From positions 11,670 through 75,669 of the forward strand of contig SUXQ01000005.1 in NCBI GenBank assembly GCA_015060905.1: DNA of 64,000 nucleotides, written 5' to 3'. The position numbers and the translations under genes are program-made. Of the stretch, positions 9,301 through 18,058 are shown piece after piece; within the stretch, counting starts at the first letter, position 1; each line of letters starts with the position of its first letter. The notes beneath the pieces were generated by a model. It was not told the origin of the DNA and did not search any database. It saw only the letters and a list, made by a program, of their open reading frames with translations. The DNA is from Bacteroidales bacterium. GTDB lineage: Bacteria; Bacteroidota; Bacteroidia; Bacteroidales; Bacteroidaceae.

Positions 9301-10769
9301 GCAGTTTAAACATGCAAGGAGCACTCGCACCGATGGGACACCTGAAAATAAAACCCATAAACACTGTTTATAACCTTACAGGCGACACATTGCGTTTCAC
9401 ACACAACAAGATAGGCTTTGACGAATTCCACCTAAAAGACAATCACGGCAACAGCGGCAGAATAACAGGAGGCGTACATCACAAAAATCTCAAACGTTTC
9501 ACAGTAGATTTTCACATAAAAGCCGACAATCTTTTGGCATTCCACCAACCGGACTTCGGCGAAGAGACATTTTACGGAACAGCCTTTGTTACAGGCGACG
9601 CGTTTCTCACCGTAAACCCCTCGGGCTTAAAACTAAAAGCCAACGTAACAACAAACCCCGGCTCAAAATTCATATACAACGCAAGTTCCCCCGAAGGCAA
9701 CATTAACAACGAATTTGTAACATTCATCGACAGACGCAAACGAAAAAGCCTGATAACAGGAATGGATATATTCCGCGAAGAGGATACACCAAAGAACATA
9801 AACAGCGAATTGAATCTGGACTTCATGATCGACGTTACGCCGGACATGCAGTTGCGCGTATACACCAACCAAGCATCCAACGATTATATAGACATTTACG
9901 GCGGAGGAAAAGTAAATGCCATTTTCGATGAAAAAGCAGGCTTTACCATGCAAGGAAATTTAGGCCTTACACAAGGTACATACAAATTCACCCTGCAAGA
10001 TATATTCCCAAAAGAATTTGACATTCGTTCGGGCAGCAGCATAGACTTCAACGGCGACCCGTTCAACGCCACTCTGAACCTGAAAACAGTTTACAACATC
10101 CCCTCCGTCCCCCTTACAGACCTAAGTATAGATGCCGAAAGACGTAAAAATGTCAAGGTAAACTGTTACATGGACATTACAGGAACAATATTCAGCCCTA
10201 ATCTCAAATTCGACCTCGACCTTCCCGACGGCAACGAAGAAGAAAAGGAACTTCTATCAAGCGCAATAAGCACCCCCGAGCAATTGAATATGCAATTCAT
10301 CTACTTGTTGGGAATAGGAAAATTCTACACATACGACTACAATAACCAACGAGCCGAAAGCCAATCGTCCACAGCTATGGAGTCACTAATTTCAAACACA
10401 ATTTCGGGACAACTGAACAACATGCTGTCACAAATAATAGATGACAATAATTGGAATATTTCGGGTAACTTTACCACCAGCGAGAAAGGATGGAACAGCA
10501 TGGAAGTAGAAGGCATGCTCTCGGGACGCCTGCTCGACAACCGACTGCTTATAAACGGCAATTTAGGCTACCGCGACAACCCGATAGCCAATAAAAACTT
10601 CATAGGAGACTTCGAAGTACAATGGCTGCTGAATAAAAGCGGAAACATCAGCCTTAAAGCATACAACAAGACCAACGACCGTTACTTCTCAAAAACCACT
10701 CTAACGACACAAGGAGCAGGTATATTGTTGAAAAGAGATTTTGACGGTTGGAAATTTTGGGAAAAATAG
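6390..10769 (+). CDS. tamB: TamB-like translocation/assembly module protein (non-canonical start)
   Basis: Very large (about 1,459 residues) AsmA/TamB-type protein thought to bridge inner and outer membranes and help lipid or outer-membrane protein transport. The body is repetitive beta-strand sequence, and the last 350 residues carry the DUF490/TamB domain (for example GNLGLTQGTYKFTLQDIFPKE). The frame is open from 6306 but has no ATG, GTG or TTG before a TTG at 6462. Starting at 6462 would lose the N-terminal anchor (KTLKKIVYTLIILLLLLATP) that these proteins need, so I place the start at ATA 6390. That is either a rare initiator or a sequence error. argF' follows after 20 bases. Confidence 0.82.
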   Translation: MKTLKKIVYTLIILLLLLATPAAILRFDAVQRRLATIVSDKLINNIQIPFEATSVNISFPNKLTIDSILVKDLAGDTLASIPRISTSFDIIPFIRKSEIKIHTATLSAPDIRLSRADSISPLNLQFIIDRLSSNDTTESKGIPNIHINQIHIYDGKISYDVLSEEKKEGLDPSHIEIKNLQANIALRAITNDSADLYIRKIAFSESSGLAVKRLRARINATKEKAHISRLNISTAASNISSRGIQIQFPEKTTGKKLSFSGELQSNRLTINEFTPIMPRLSHINSILELNTKFTGSDNSINIKTLNISSEKNEININLSGEAKRLSNKNPQYELKIKELSATPDFISSIYATVTNGAEPPKELINLGNTNIKGNIAGTGKQAGGEAEITSEAGYITAKANIDKNGEYSATLTAQEINIGKIIDNNSWGLCGINAEVSGNTKDSIGHTAKFTTTITPLQYKQYTYAPINIHGAYTSNKLAAHITLNDKNIQIKNATIKYNKNKRLPVYEFKMQVDSFRPYNLGLTTLHEGNYLSFNIDSRITGDAPENSNIYAKIENFTLKTPNKEEKIREFILNANIFEKQKKLTITSDIINGYLIGIYNYNTLANSFKMALNRVAPSLFERNEIINTNNEFAFDFKVNNTSTLTKIFNLPVTIKKTSLIQGSCNDTHKLLSLSGNFKGIEYGKRKYHNINFNSVIDKKENTSNIQLVRAPLPDESESYNPGNNITINILSQAANDSLSTNIKWNNIYTPTNKGDVKIDIALQRNKENKLDVTAQLHKGEITQSDTTWLLSPGRIISRNGTINIDNFSLQSNTQHVHINGNIGKSSEDKLNIDMRHIDMEYVFDIINFHPVHLGGKISGNIHASSILDKINFNSNLQVEKLTFEKGLIGDLDLKGYWDEEQKAIILKGDAREGNDSRTIIDGYISPEQDSLNIGIGAKNTRIDFLNHLLSSFIVDASGHTSGKLHILGKLGSLNMQGALAPMGHLKIKPINTVYNLTGDTLRFTHNKIGFDEFHLKDNHGNSGRITGGVHHKNLKRFTVDFHIKADNLLAFHQPDFGEETFYGTAFVTGDAFLTVNPSGLKLKANVTTNPGSKFIYNASSPEGNINNEFVTFIDRRKRKSLITGMDIFREEDTPKNINSELNLDFMIDVTPDMQLRVYTNQASNDYIDIYGGGKVNAIFDEKAGFTMQGNLGLTQGTYKFTLQDIFPKEFDIRSGSSIDFNGDPFNATLNLKTVYNIPSVPLTDLSIDAERRKNVKVNCYMDITGTIFSPNLKFDLDLPDGNEEEKELLSSAISTPEQLNMQFIYLLGIGKFYTYDYNNQRAESQSSTAMESLISNTISGQLNNMLSQIIDDNNWNISGNFTTSEKGWNSMEVEGMLSGRLLDNRLLINGNLGYRDNPIANKNFIGDFEVQWLLNKSGNISLKAYNKTNDRYFSKTTLTTQGAGILLKRDFDGWKFWEK

Positions 10770-10789
10770 AATAAAAAAAATAGAAAATC

Positions 10790-11743
10790 ATGAGACATTT
10801 TACATCAGTTAAAGAGATTGGTAATCTCGACCTTGCGGTAAAAGAGGCATTAGAAATAAAAGCCGACCGTTTCAAATACAGCCATCTGGGAAAGAACAAG
10901 ACATTGATGATGGTATTCTTCAATTCCAGCCTTCGCACACGCCTGAGCACCCAAAAAGCGGCACTGAACTTAGGCATGAACGTCATTGTGCTCGACATTA
11001 ACCAGGGAGCATGGAAACTCGAGACTGAGCGTGGAGTGATAATGGATGGCGACAAGCCCGAACATATATTGGAAGCAATCCCGGTGATGGCAAGCTACTG
11101 CGACATAATAGGCGTACGTTCATTTGCACGCTTCGAGGATAAGAAATACGACTACGACGAAGTAATCCTTAACCAATTTATAAACTACTCGGGACGCCCC
11201 GTCTTTTCTATGGAGGCAGCCACACGTCACCCCTTGCAGAGCTTTGCCGACCTTATAACCATAGAAGAGCATAAAACAGTTGCACGCCCCAAGGTTGTTC
11301 TCACATGGGCCCCCCACCCCAAAGCCCTGCCACAAGCTGTTCCAAACTCATTCGCCGAGTGGATGAATGCCGCCGACTACGACTTTGTCATCACACACCC
11401 CGAAGGCTACGAGCTTGACCCACAATTCGTTGGAAACGCCAAGGTCGAATATGACCAGATGAAAGCATTCGAGGGAGCAGATTTTGTATATGCAAAGAAT
11501 TGGGCTGCATACAGCGGCGATAACTATGGTAAAGTCATCAGCAAAGACCGCTCGTGGACAGTCAGCGACCGTCAGATGGCAGTGACCAACAATGCACACT
11601 TTATGCACTGTCTGCCCGTACGCCGCAACATGATTGTTACAGACGATGTTATTGAAAGTCCACGTTCACTTGTAATTCCCGAAGCTGCCAACCGCGAAAT
11701 TTCGGCAACAGTGGTACTTAAACGCATTTTGGAGAATTTATAA
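10790..11743 (+). CDS. argF': N-succinylornithine carbamoyltransferase
   Basis: Transfers a carbamoyl group from carbamoyl phosphate to an N-acylated ornithine in the arginine pathway used by Bacteroidota. The 317-residue product has the phosphate-binding loop NSSLRTRLST (45-54), HPLQSFADL (His-Pro near 150) and HCLPVRRN near 285. Residue 90 is Pro (DGDKPEH). In the Bacteroides fragilis enzyme Pro90 sets the preference for succinyl- over acetylornithine, whereas acetylornithine enzymes have Glu there (established knowledge). The specificity call is therefore supported by one diagnostic residue and overall similarity. A strong terminator follows. Confidence 0.9.
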   Translation: MRHFTSVKEIGNLDLAVKEALEIKADRFKYSHLGKNKTLMMVFFNSSLRTRLSTQKAALNLGMNVIVLDINQGAWKLETERGVIMDGDKPEHILEAIPVMASYCDIIGVRSFARFEDKKYDYDEVILNQFINYSGRPVFSMEAATRHPLQSFADLITIEEHKTVARPKVVLTWAPHPKALPQAVPNSFAEWMNAADYDFVITHPEGYELDPQFVGNAKVEYDQMKAFEGADFVYAKNWAAYSGDNYGKVISKDRSWTVSDRQMAVTNNAHFMHCLPVRRNMIVTDDVIESPRSLVIPEAANREISATVVLKRILENL

Positions 11744-11762
11744 TACACATCACCTTAATAAT

Positions 11763-11793
11763 AAAAGCTATGCAACAAAATTGCATAGCTTTT
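11763..11793 (+). terminator. Terminator after argF'
   Basis: AAAAGCTATGCAA (11763-11775) pairs perfectly with TTGCATAGCTTTT (11781-11793) around the loop CAAAA. The A-run and T-run flanks allow termination in both directions, which suits the convergent argF' and ribH genes. Confidence 0.85.
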
Positions 11794-11828
11794 ATTTGTA
11801 TCTCTCCGATTAGTCTGCAGATAAAAAA

Positions 11829-12314
11829 TTATTCCGAGAATTGAGCAATCATGTGCAATGCTGTAACCGCACATTCATCACCCTTATTACCCAAGCGACC
11901 ACCGCTGCGTTCCTGTGCCTGCTCCAGATTATTTGTGGTTATAAGACCAAAAATCACAGGAGTATCACCTGTAACATTCAAGCTGGAAAGACCTGCAGTA
12001 ACACCCTCGCAAATATAATCGAAGTGAGGAGTATCGCCCCTGATGACGCAACCAATGGCAATTATTGCATCATATTTATCACTCTTCACAAGACGCGATG
12101 CGCCGTAGATAAGTTCGAAACTTCCGGGCACGCTGAAAAGCTCTATACCCTCTTTCTCAACACCATTGACAAGAAGAGTATTTACAGCCCCGTCGCGCAG
12201 TGCATATGTAATTTCGGAATTCCACTCGGAATAAACTATCGCAATGCGTCTGCCTTGACCCGAAGGTACTTTCGTAGGGTCATAGTCGGATAAATTGTGT
12301 AATTCGGTAGCCAT
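11829..12314 (-). CDS. ribH: 6,7-dimethyl-8-ribityllumazine synthase
   Basis: Condenses the ribityl-pyrimidine with 3,4-dihydroxybutanone phosphate in riboflavin synthesis; the enzyme normally forms large cytoplasmic shells. The 161-residue product has the family blocks [11 protein letters not shown] (about 62-72), [17 protein letters not shown] (with the catalytic His near 95) and [15 protein letters not shown]. Length is normal. The gene follows the TPR gene on the same strand but a hairpin lies between them, so it may be partly separate. No FMN riboswitch is visible upstream. Confidence 0.94.
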   Translation of the reverse strand: MATELHNLSDYDPTKVPSGQGRRIAIVYSEWNSEITYALRDGAVNTLLVNGVEKEGIELFSVPGSFELIYGASRLVKSDKYDAIIAIGCVIRGDTPHFDYICEGVTAGLSSLNVTGDTPVIFGLITTNNLEQAQERSGGRLGNKGDECAVTALHMIAQFSE

Positions 12315-12341
12315 AATATTAATTCTTTATTTTATAAAAAT

Positions 12342-12372
12342 AGCCGCCACGTCTATGTTCGACAGGACGGCT
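12342..12372 (-). terminator. Hairpin between the TPR gene and ribH
   Basis: AGCCGCCACGTC and GACAGGACGGCT form an imperfect stem (AGCCG and GTC ends pair, with mismatches inside), followed on the minus strand by a T-rich run. It may terminate or attenuate transcription from the TPR gene into ribH. Confidence 0.5.
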
Positions 12373-12393
12373 ACTCTTTTATTTTTTATTAAT

Positions 12394-13068
12394 TTATTTT
12401 ACTCTATTGATATATTTATCAATGTCCATCGCCTGCACCGAAGCAAAATATTTCTCTTTAATCTGTGTATATACTTTCAATGCATCGTCTTTTTTGCCCT
12501 GCTGCTCGTAGATGAGGCCTGCCTGCAACAAGCAATAGGGACTTATTGTGTTGTTGTCGGCAACTTTAGCTGCTTCGATAAATTTACTTACTGCCGACGA
12601 AAGGTCACCTGTATTTGCGTAACAGTTACCAAGAGCGCCAAGAACACCGGGAGCTACCATATTGTCGCTGCCATCGAATGCCTTAAGGTAAGGGATTGCC
12701 TCTTCGTAGCGTCCTGTCTGTGCAAGTGCAAGACCTGCATAAGCATTAGCTACATTTGCTGTGGGAGTACCGCCAAACTCGTCGATAATTTGCATAAAGC
12801 CCATGTTACCTTGCTCGTCGCCATTGAGTGCTTTTTCAAAATCCTGCGCAGCAAAATATGACTGTGCCTGATAGATTGCCTCTGATGCAGCTTTTGCGCG
12901 GGGCTCTGATACATTGGTTTTATACAACATGCTGCCACCGACAATAATTACAATTGCGGCAACGGCTACAATAATCTGCATTTTATATTTAAGTATAAAT
13001 GCCTCTGATTTTCCCAATACTTCCTCTACATTGATAGCATCGGGCTGCTGTGTTTTTTGTTTGCTCAT
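12394..13068 (-). CDS. Membrane-anchored TPR protein (YfgM-like)
   Basis: A 224-residue protein with a short cytoplasmic start, one membrane segment (about 31-49, IIVAVAAIVIIVGGSML) and a periplasm-facing region of TPR-like helices, including ANAYAGLALAQTGRYEEAIPYL and LLQAGLIYEQQGKKDDALKVY. This resembles YfgM-type proteins, which work near the Sec machinery in other bacteria; that role is not proven here. It is divergent from recF and upstream of ribH, an arrangement I recognise from other Bacteroidales. Confidence 0.75.
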   Translation of the reverse strand: MSKQKTQQPDAINVEEVLGKSEAFILKYKMQIIVAVAAIVIIVGGSMLYKTNVSEPRAKAASEAIYQAQSYFAAQDFEKALNGDEQGNMGFMQIIDEFGGTPTANVANAYAGLALAQTGRYEEAIPYLKAFDGSDNMVAPGVLGALGNCYANTGDLSSAVSKFIEAAKVADNNTISPYCLLQAGLIYEQQGKKDDALKVYTQIKEKYFASVQAMDIDKYINRVK

Positions 13069-13128
13069 ATTTTTATTTTTTATATACTTTTACAATACTA
13101 TTTTATGAATCATTCTGATTCTGAACTG

Positions 13129-13136
13129 CAAAAATA
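13129..13136 (-). promoter_or_regulatory. Putative -7 box for the TPR gene
   Basis: On the minus strand this reads TATTTTTG, a match to TAnnTTTG, about 60 bases upstream of the TPR start. No clear -33 element is seen. Confidence 0.35.
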
Positions 13137-13209
13137 GTTCTTTTCTGCTTAGCTTAAAAATTTCTGTCTGTTTTTTTTTGCAAATAAAGCAATATTCTCG
13201 TTTTTTCGC

Positions 13210-13217
13210 TATATTTG
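13210..13217 (+). promoter_or_regulatory. Putative -7 box for recF
   Basis: TATATTTG matches TAnnTTTG and would give a leader of roughly 50 bases before the recF ATG. No clear -33 element is seen. Confidence 0.4.
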
Positions 13218-13275
13218 CTAATCGTAAGAAGCAATATTGCGAAAATTTACACATAAATACATATAATTTTATTGA

Positions 13276-14382
13276 ATGTTATTAAATACTATTTCCATAA
13301 TAAACTACCGCAGCCTTTCAACTGTGGAGCTTGAACTTTCGCCAAAAATAAACTGCTTTATAGGGTGCAACGGTGTAGGAAAAACAAATTTGCTGGACGC
13401 TGTCTACTATTTGTCTTTTTGCAAAAGTGCCATAAGCTCGGCAGACACCCAGCATATTAAACACGATGAGCCGTTTTTCATGATTCAAGGTTCATATTTG
13501 TCGGACAACGGTGTCCACGAGGAATTTTCTTGCGGATTGAAACGCGGAGAAAAAAAGCAGTTCAAGCGCAACAAAAAAAACTACGACAAGCTGTCGGAGC
13601 ATATAGGCCTTGTGCCGCTGGTGATGATATCTCCGGCCGACCACGAGCTTATCGCCGGAGGCAGTGACGAGCGACGAAAATTCATGGACGTGGTAATTTC
13701 GCAATACGACAAAGAGTACCTTCACTCGCTTATACGTTACAACCGCGCACTTACACAACGCAATGCAATGCTGCGCAGCGACCGAGAGCTTGACCCGGAA
13801 ATGATGGAACTTGTGGAACAGATGATGGTTGCCGAGGCATATAAAGTATACGATGGTCGAAAAGAATTCGTCGAACGCCTTATACCCATCTTCCAACAAT
13901 TCTATCAACAGATTGCCGGCAGCGAAGAGGCAGTCAGTCTCTCCTACCGTTCCAACCTATCCGATTATTCGTTAGCCGACCAGCTTGCAGCCTCGCGTTA
14001 CGACGACCGCCGTGTAGGATACACTACCAAAGGCATACACAAAGACGAGCTTATAATGCAACTGAACGGATACCCTATAAAAAAAGAGGGGTCACAAGGA
14101 CAGAATAAAAGCTACCTTGTGGCACTGAAATTGGCACAATTCGATTTTCTGCATAAATACAACAACGAGACACCCATCCTGCTGTTGGACGATATTTTCG
14201 ACAAGCTCGACTCGCGACGCGTGGAACAAATAGTAAAATTAGTATCCGGTGAACGATTCGGACAAATATTCATCACAGACGTCAATCGCGACCACATAGA
14301 CACAATACTCGATTGCACCGACGGAAGCTACAAACTATTTGAAGTAATTGACGGGGCTGCCCAATTAATAAAAGAAAGATGA
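13276..14382 (+). CDS. recF: DNA replication and repair protein RecF
   Basis: RecF binds single-/double-strand DNA junctions and, with RecO and RecR, loads RecA at gaps. The 368-residue product has Walker A GCNGVGKT (30-37), an ABC-type signature region near 272 (EGSQGQNKSYLVALKLAQ) and Walker B LLLDDIFDKLD near 301. Length is normal. Its last four bases overlap the DUF721 gene start (ATGA), so the two are coupled. dnaA, which often neighbours recF in other phyla, is not here. Confidence 0.95.
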   Translation: MLLNTISIINYRSLSTVELELSPKINCFIGCNGVGKTNLLDAVYYLSFCKSAISSADTQHIKHDEPFFMIQGSYLSDNGVHEEFSCGLKRGEKKQFKRNKKNYDKLSEHIGLVPLVMISPADHELIAGGSDERRKFMDVVISQYDKEYLHSLIRYNRALTQRNAMLRSDRELDPEMMELVEQMMVAEAYKVYDGRKEFVERLIPIFQQFYQQIAGSEEAVSLSYRSNLSDYSLADQLAASRYDDRRVGYTTKGIHKDELIMQLNGYPIKKEGSQGQNKSYLVALKLAQFDFLHKYNNETPILLLDDIFDKLDSRRVEQIVKLVSGERFGQIFITDVNRDHIDTILDCTDGSYKLFEVIDGAAQLIKER

Positions 14383-14669
14383 AACGAGGAGGCGTAAAAT
14401 CCATAAGCGAACTTGTGCGGGCAACGTGCCGCGAAGAGGGGCTGGAAACCCCGCTGAACGAGTATCGCCTTATAAAAGCATGGTCGCAAGTATTAGGCGA
14501 AAATGTAAATAACTATACAGGAGAAATGTATATAAAGAATCAGATATTATATGTACACGTAACATCCTCGGTGCTGCGACAGGAACTTATGATGAACAAG
14601 AAAAACCTTGTACGACGACTGAACGACCATGTAAAAGCGCAAGTAATAACAGACATAATACTTAAATAA
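14379..14669 (+). CDS. DUF721 (DciA-like) protein
   Basis: A 96-residue protein of the DUF721 family. Related proteins (DciA) load the replicative helicase in bacteria lacking DnaC; whether this one does is not known. Features include a helical N-terminus and the core W-S-Q-V-L-G-E-N-V-N-N-Y-T, followed by a beta region (QILYVHVTSSVLRQELMM) typical of the family. It is coupled to recF by a 4-base overlap. A replication or repair role fits the context. Confidence 0.8.
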   Translation: MKRGGVKSISELVRATCREEGLETPLNEYRLIKAWSQVLGENVNNYTGEMYIKNQILYVHVTSSVLRQELMMNKKNLVRRLNDHVKAQVITDIILK

Positions 14670-14738
14670 CAAAATAGAAACGTAAAGTGTTATTAAATAA
14701 AAATTCCGAATAACACAACCGAACAGTTTCAACAAAAA

Positions 14739-15995
14739 ATGACAAAAGGAATACTCAACCAAATAACATTGCGACTGACAGCCCTCAGTTTCCTTGAATT
14801 TGCCGTTTGGGGCGCATATTTAACCTCAATGGGCATATACCTTTTCAAGGTAGGCCTAGGGGACAAGATTGGATGGTTTTTCGCAATGCAAGGAATAGCA
14901 TCAATTTTTATGCCGGCAATAATGGGCATAATAGCCGACAGATGGATTGCAGCACAAAAACTGCTGTCAATGTGCCATTTTACCGCAGCAATATTCATGG
15001 CATTTATAGGCTACACAGGAATGATTAAAGGTGCAGAGGTGACATTTGCCGACCTTTTTGTCCCCTATGCACTGAGTATAACATTTTTCATGCCCACGAT
15101 AGCCCTGTCAAACTCAGCATCGTACAGCGCGCTTAGCGAACATGGCAAAGATGTAGTAAAAGTATTTCCCAAAATAAGAGTATTCGGCACCATAGGCTTT
15201 ATAGCCTCTATGTGGGCGATAGACCTTTTAGGCTACAAAGACTCATACAATCAATTTTTTGCGTCGGCAGCGTGGGGCTTGATAACCTCAATCTATTCAT
15301 TGACGCTGCCATCGTGCCCGCCAAATAAAAATAAAGGCGAGAAAGGATTTTTCGAACGGCTGGGCCTTGGAGCCTTCCGATGCCTTGCAGAGAAAAGATT
15401 GGCAACATTTTTCATCTTTTCCATGCTGCTCGGATGCGCCCTGCAAATATCCAATGGCTTTACGAGTGCCTATCTGAACAGTTTTTCCACCGAAGCACGC
15501 TACACTGAGACTTTTGCCGTGCAACACCCGATAATAATGACCTCTCTGTCACAAATATCAGAAACATTGTGCATACTGATGATACCCTTTTTTCTTGGAC
15601 GCTTCGGTATAAAAAAAGTTATGACAATAGCCATGCTTGCATGGGCCGCACGTTTCTTTTTATTGGCAATAGGGAACCCCGGCGACGGCGTATGGATGTT
15701 CATCGCCTCGATGCTCATCTACGGCATTGCCTTTGATTTTTTCAACATTGCCGGCTCGCTGTTTGTTAATAAGGCTACAAGAAAAGAGATACGTTCGAGC
15801 GCACAAGGACTGTTCATGCTTATGACCAACGGGCTTGGAACATCCATAGGCATGATAGCCGCACAAAAAGTCGTAGACTATTCACTCGCTCACGACGGAT
15901 GGCAAACTGCATGGTATATTTTTGCCGCATACGCAACAACCATAGCCATAATATTCACACTGTTTTTTAAAGAAAAGGAAGATATTGTAAATTAA
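14739..15995 (+). CDS. MFS transporter, nucleoside:H+ symporter type
   Basis: A 418-residue inner-membrane protein with about 12 predicted membrane segments. The start (LRLTALSFLEFAVWGAYLTSMG) and the block GIIADRWIAAQKLL are typical of NupG/XapB-like nucleoside permeases, common in Bacteroidales. The substrate is assigned by family resemblance only. It precedes the bifunctional nuclease gene by 7 bases and probably heads the plus-strand operon running to DUF3256. No purine riboswitch is seen in the 69 bases upstream. Confidence 0.8.
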   Translation: MTKGILNQITLRLTALSFLEFAVWGAYLTSMGIYLFKVGLGDKIGWFFAMQGIASIFMPAIMGIIADRWIAAQKLLSMCHFTAAIFMAFIGYTGMIKGAEVTFADLFVPYALSITFFMPTIALSNSASYSALSEHGKDVVKVFPKIRVFGTIGFIASMWAIDLLGYKDSYNQFFASAAWGLITSIYSLTLPSCPPNKNKGEKGFFERLGLGAFRCLAEKRLATFFIFSMLLGCALQISNGFTSAYLNSFSTEARYTETFAVQHPIIMTSLSQISETLCILMIPFFLGRFGIKKVMTIAMLAWAARFFLLAIGNPGDGVWMFIASMLIYGIAFDFFNIAGSLFVNKATRKEIRSSAQGLFMLMTNGLGTSIGMIAAQKVVDYSLAHDGWQTAWYIFAAYATTIAIIFTLFFKEKEDIVN

Positions 15996-16002
15996 TTACA
16001 TC

Positions 16003-16584
16003 ATGGTAGAATTATATGTATCGGAAATATTAAGCCGGACAAACGAAGAAAAAGCATTCATTATGCTGTTGCAGGAGAAAGACGGAATGAGAAAATTACC
16101 GGTAATGATAGGTCCCTTTGAAGCACAGTCGATAGTATTTGCCAAACGCAACATACAATTTGAACGCCCGACGACACACGACCTTTTCAAACTTTTCGCC
16201 GAGGCTTGCGACGTAAAACTTTTACATGCCAAAATAGACAAGATAGTAGAAGGCACATTCTACTCCCACCTTCTTTTCACCAACGGCAGCAACGAAATAA
16301 AAATCGACGCCCGAACATCAGATGCAGCAGCCATAGCCATACGTTTCGGTGCCCCCCTTTACATCGACGATGCACTATTAAACACACTCTGTGTAAAAGA
16401 AGAATGGGACAATGCAATATCAATTCCCATAACCTTAGCTGCAACAGACATGTTGCACGAAGTTATGCAACGCGCCATAAAAGATGAAAATTACGAACTT
16501 GCAATGAAACTGAAACAGGAGATTGACGCACGCACAGCAAGAAAAGAAGAAAACAAAAACACAACAAACGACACTAATAATTAA
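16003..16584 (+). CDS. Bifunctional nuclease (DUF151) domain protein with UvrB/C motif
   Basis: A 193-residue protein. Residues about 1-135 form the BFN/DUF151 domain, with LPVMIGPFEAQSIVFA and DARTSDAAAIAIRF as its hallmark blocks. Residues about 150-180 (MQRAIKDENYELAMKLKQEID) form a UvrB/UvrC-type helical hairpin. Members cleave RNA and DNA in plants, but bacterial roles are unclear. It sits between the MFS permease and rsmE in a tight plus-strand run. Confidence 0.85.
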   Translation: MVELYVSEILSRTNEEKAFIMLLQEKDGMRKLPVMIGPFEAQSIVFAKRNIQFERPTTHDLFKLFAEACDVKLLHAKIDKIVEGTFYSHLLFTNGSNEIKIDARTSDAAAIAIRFGAPLYIDDALLNTLCVKEEWDNAISIPITLAATDMLHEVMQRAIKDENYELAMKLKQEIDARTARKEENKNTTNDTNN

Positions 16585-16607
16585 AGAACAATTTATTTTT
16601 ATATACA

Positions 16608-17309
16608 ATGGCACTTTTTTACGCACCCGAAATAGAAAAAACATGGGAACTGCCCGAGGAAGAGGCTGCACACTGTCTGCGCGTGCTTCGCTTGAGCGAG
16701 GGCGACGAGCTTGAAGTAACCGATGGCAAAGGAAAATTCTTCAGAGTAAAAATAGTCTCCACCGCAGGCAAACGCTGCAAGGTAAAGGCCACAGAAACAA
16801 AAAGCATCGAAAAAGGATGGAAAGGCAACCTTACCATCGCCATTGCCCCCACAAAAAACATGGATCGCATAGAGTGGTTAGCCGAAAAAGCGACAGAAAT
16901 TGGTTGGGACAAAGTTACATTCCTCAACTGCCGCTTTTCGGAACGAAAAGTAATAAAAACCGAAAGGATAGAACGCATAGTAGTCTCGGCAATGAAACAG
17001 TCACTAAAATTCCACAAGCCCATAATTGAAGAAATGACCGACTTCAAGAAATTCATCAATGCCCGGCACTGTGGAAAAAAATTCATTGCACACTGCTACG
17101 ACGAACAGAAGCACCCACTCTACGAAAGCCTTGTCCCCGGCGAAGATGCCACAATACTCATAGGTCCCGAAGGCGACTTCAGCAAAGAAGAGGTAGAGAG
17201 CGCAATAGAAGCAGGCTTTACACCCGTAACACTCGGGAATTCCCGTCTGCGTACCGAAACAGCAGGTCTTGCAGCCTGCCACACATACATATTGAAAAAC
17301 GAACGCTGA
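16608..17309 (+). CDS. rsmE: 16S rRNA m3U1498 methyltransferase RsmE
   Basis: A SPOUT-class methyltransferase that modifies U1498 in the ribosome decoding region. The 233-residue product starts with a PUA-like domain (HCLRVLRLSEGDELEVTDGKG). It ends with the knotted SAM-binding blocks LIGPEGDFSKEEV (about 182-194) and LGNSRLRTETAGL (about 208-220). Length is normal. Its stop codon shares one base with the truA start (TGATG), suggesting coupling. Confidence 0.94.
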   Translation: MALFYAPEIEKTWELPEEEAAHCLRVLRLSEGDELEVTDGKGKFFRVKIVSTAGKRCKVKATETKSIEKGWKGNLTIAIAPTKNMDRIEWLAEKATEIGWDKVTFLNCRFSERKVIKTERIERIVVSAMKQSLKFHKPIIEEMTDFKKFINARHCGKKFIAHCYDEQKHPLYESLVPGEDATILIGPEGDFSKEEVESAIEAGFTPVTLGNSRLRTETAGLAACHTYILKNER

Positions 17310-18058
17310 TGGCAAGATATTTTATATATTTATCATACGACGGAAGCAACTATCATGGATGGCAGATACAACCAAACGCCACAACAGTGCAAGAGACACT
17401 CGAAAAATCCCTCACACTGCTAATGCGTCACCCCATAGCAATAACCGGAGCCGGACGAACAGACACCGGAGTAAACGCAACAACAATGGTTGCTCACGCA
17501 GACTTCACCGAGGACATCGATTGCAAACAGACAGTCTATCGTCTGAACAGAATATTACCACCGGACATTGCCATTCACTGCATAAAAGCCGTCACAGAGA
17601 GTGCCCACGCAAGGTTCGACGCCCTTTCGCGCCGCTACCGTTACTACATTTCGACAGCAAAAAACCCATTCACCCGCCGCTACAGTTACCGTGTATCAGA
17701 TAGCATTGATTTTGAAGCAATGAACCGCGCAGCAGCCACGCTGACAGAATACACAGACTTTACCAGCTTCAGCAAACTGCACACCGATACAAAAACCAAC
17801 AACTGCAAGGTAACGTCGGCAAAATGGGTGCAAACAGCAGCAAGCGAGTGGTATTTTGAAATTGAGGCCGACCGATTCTTGCGCAATATGGTACGCGCCA
17901 TCGTAGGCACACTGCTGATGGTGGGTCGCGGCAAGATAACCATCAAAGAATTCAGAGAGATTATAGAAAAAAAACAACGCTCCGAGGCCGGCGACTCGGC
18001 CCTGGCACAAGCCCTCTTTCTCGAAGAGGTTAAATATCCCGAGAATATATTCCTATGA
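17309..18058 (+). CDS. truA: tRNA pseudouridine(38-40) synthase TruA
   Basis: Isomerises uridines 38-40 in the tRNA anticodon arm. The 249-residue product has the catalytic block GAGRTDTGVNA with Asp52, and the C-terminal LRNMVRAIVGTLLMVGRG block. Length is normal. It overlaps rsmE by one base and the DMT transporter gene by four, so all three are probably co-translated. Confidence 0.95.
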   Translation: MARYFIYLSYDGSNYHGWQIQPNATTVQETLEKSLTLLMRHPIAITGAGRTDTGVNATTMVAHADFTEDIDCKQTVYRLNRILPPDIAIHCIKAVTESAHARFDALSRRYRYYISTAKNPFTRRYSYRVSDSIDFEAMNRAAATLTEYTDFTSFSKLHTDTKTNNCKVTSAKWVQTAASEWYFEIEADRFLRNMVRAIVGTLLMVGRGKITIKEFREIIEKKQRSEAGDSALAQALFLEEVKYPENIFL

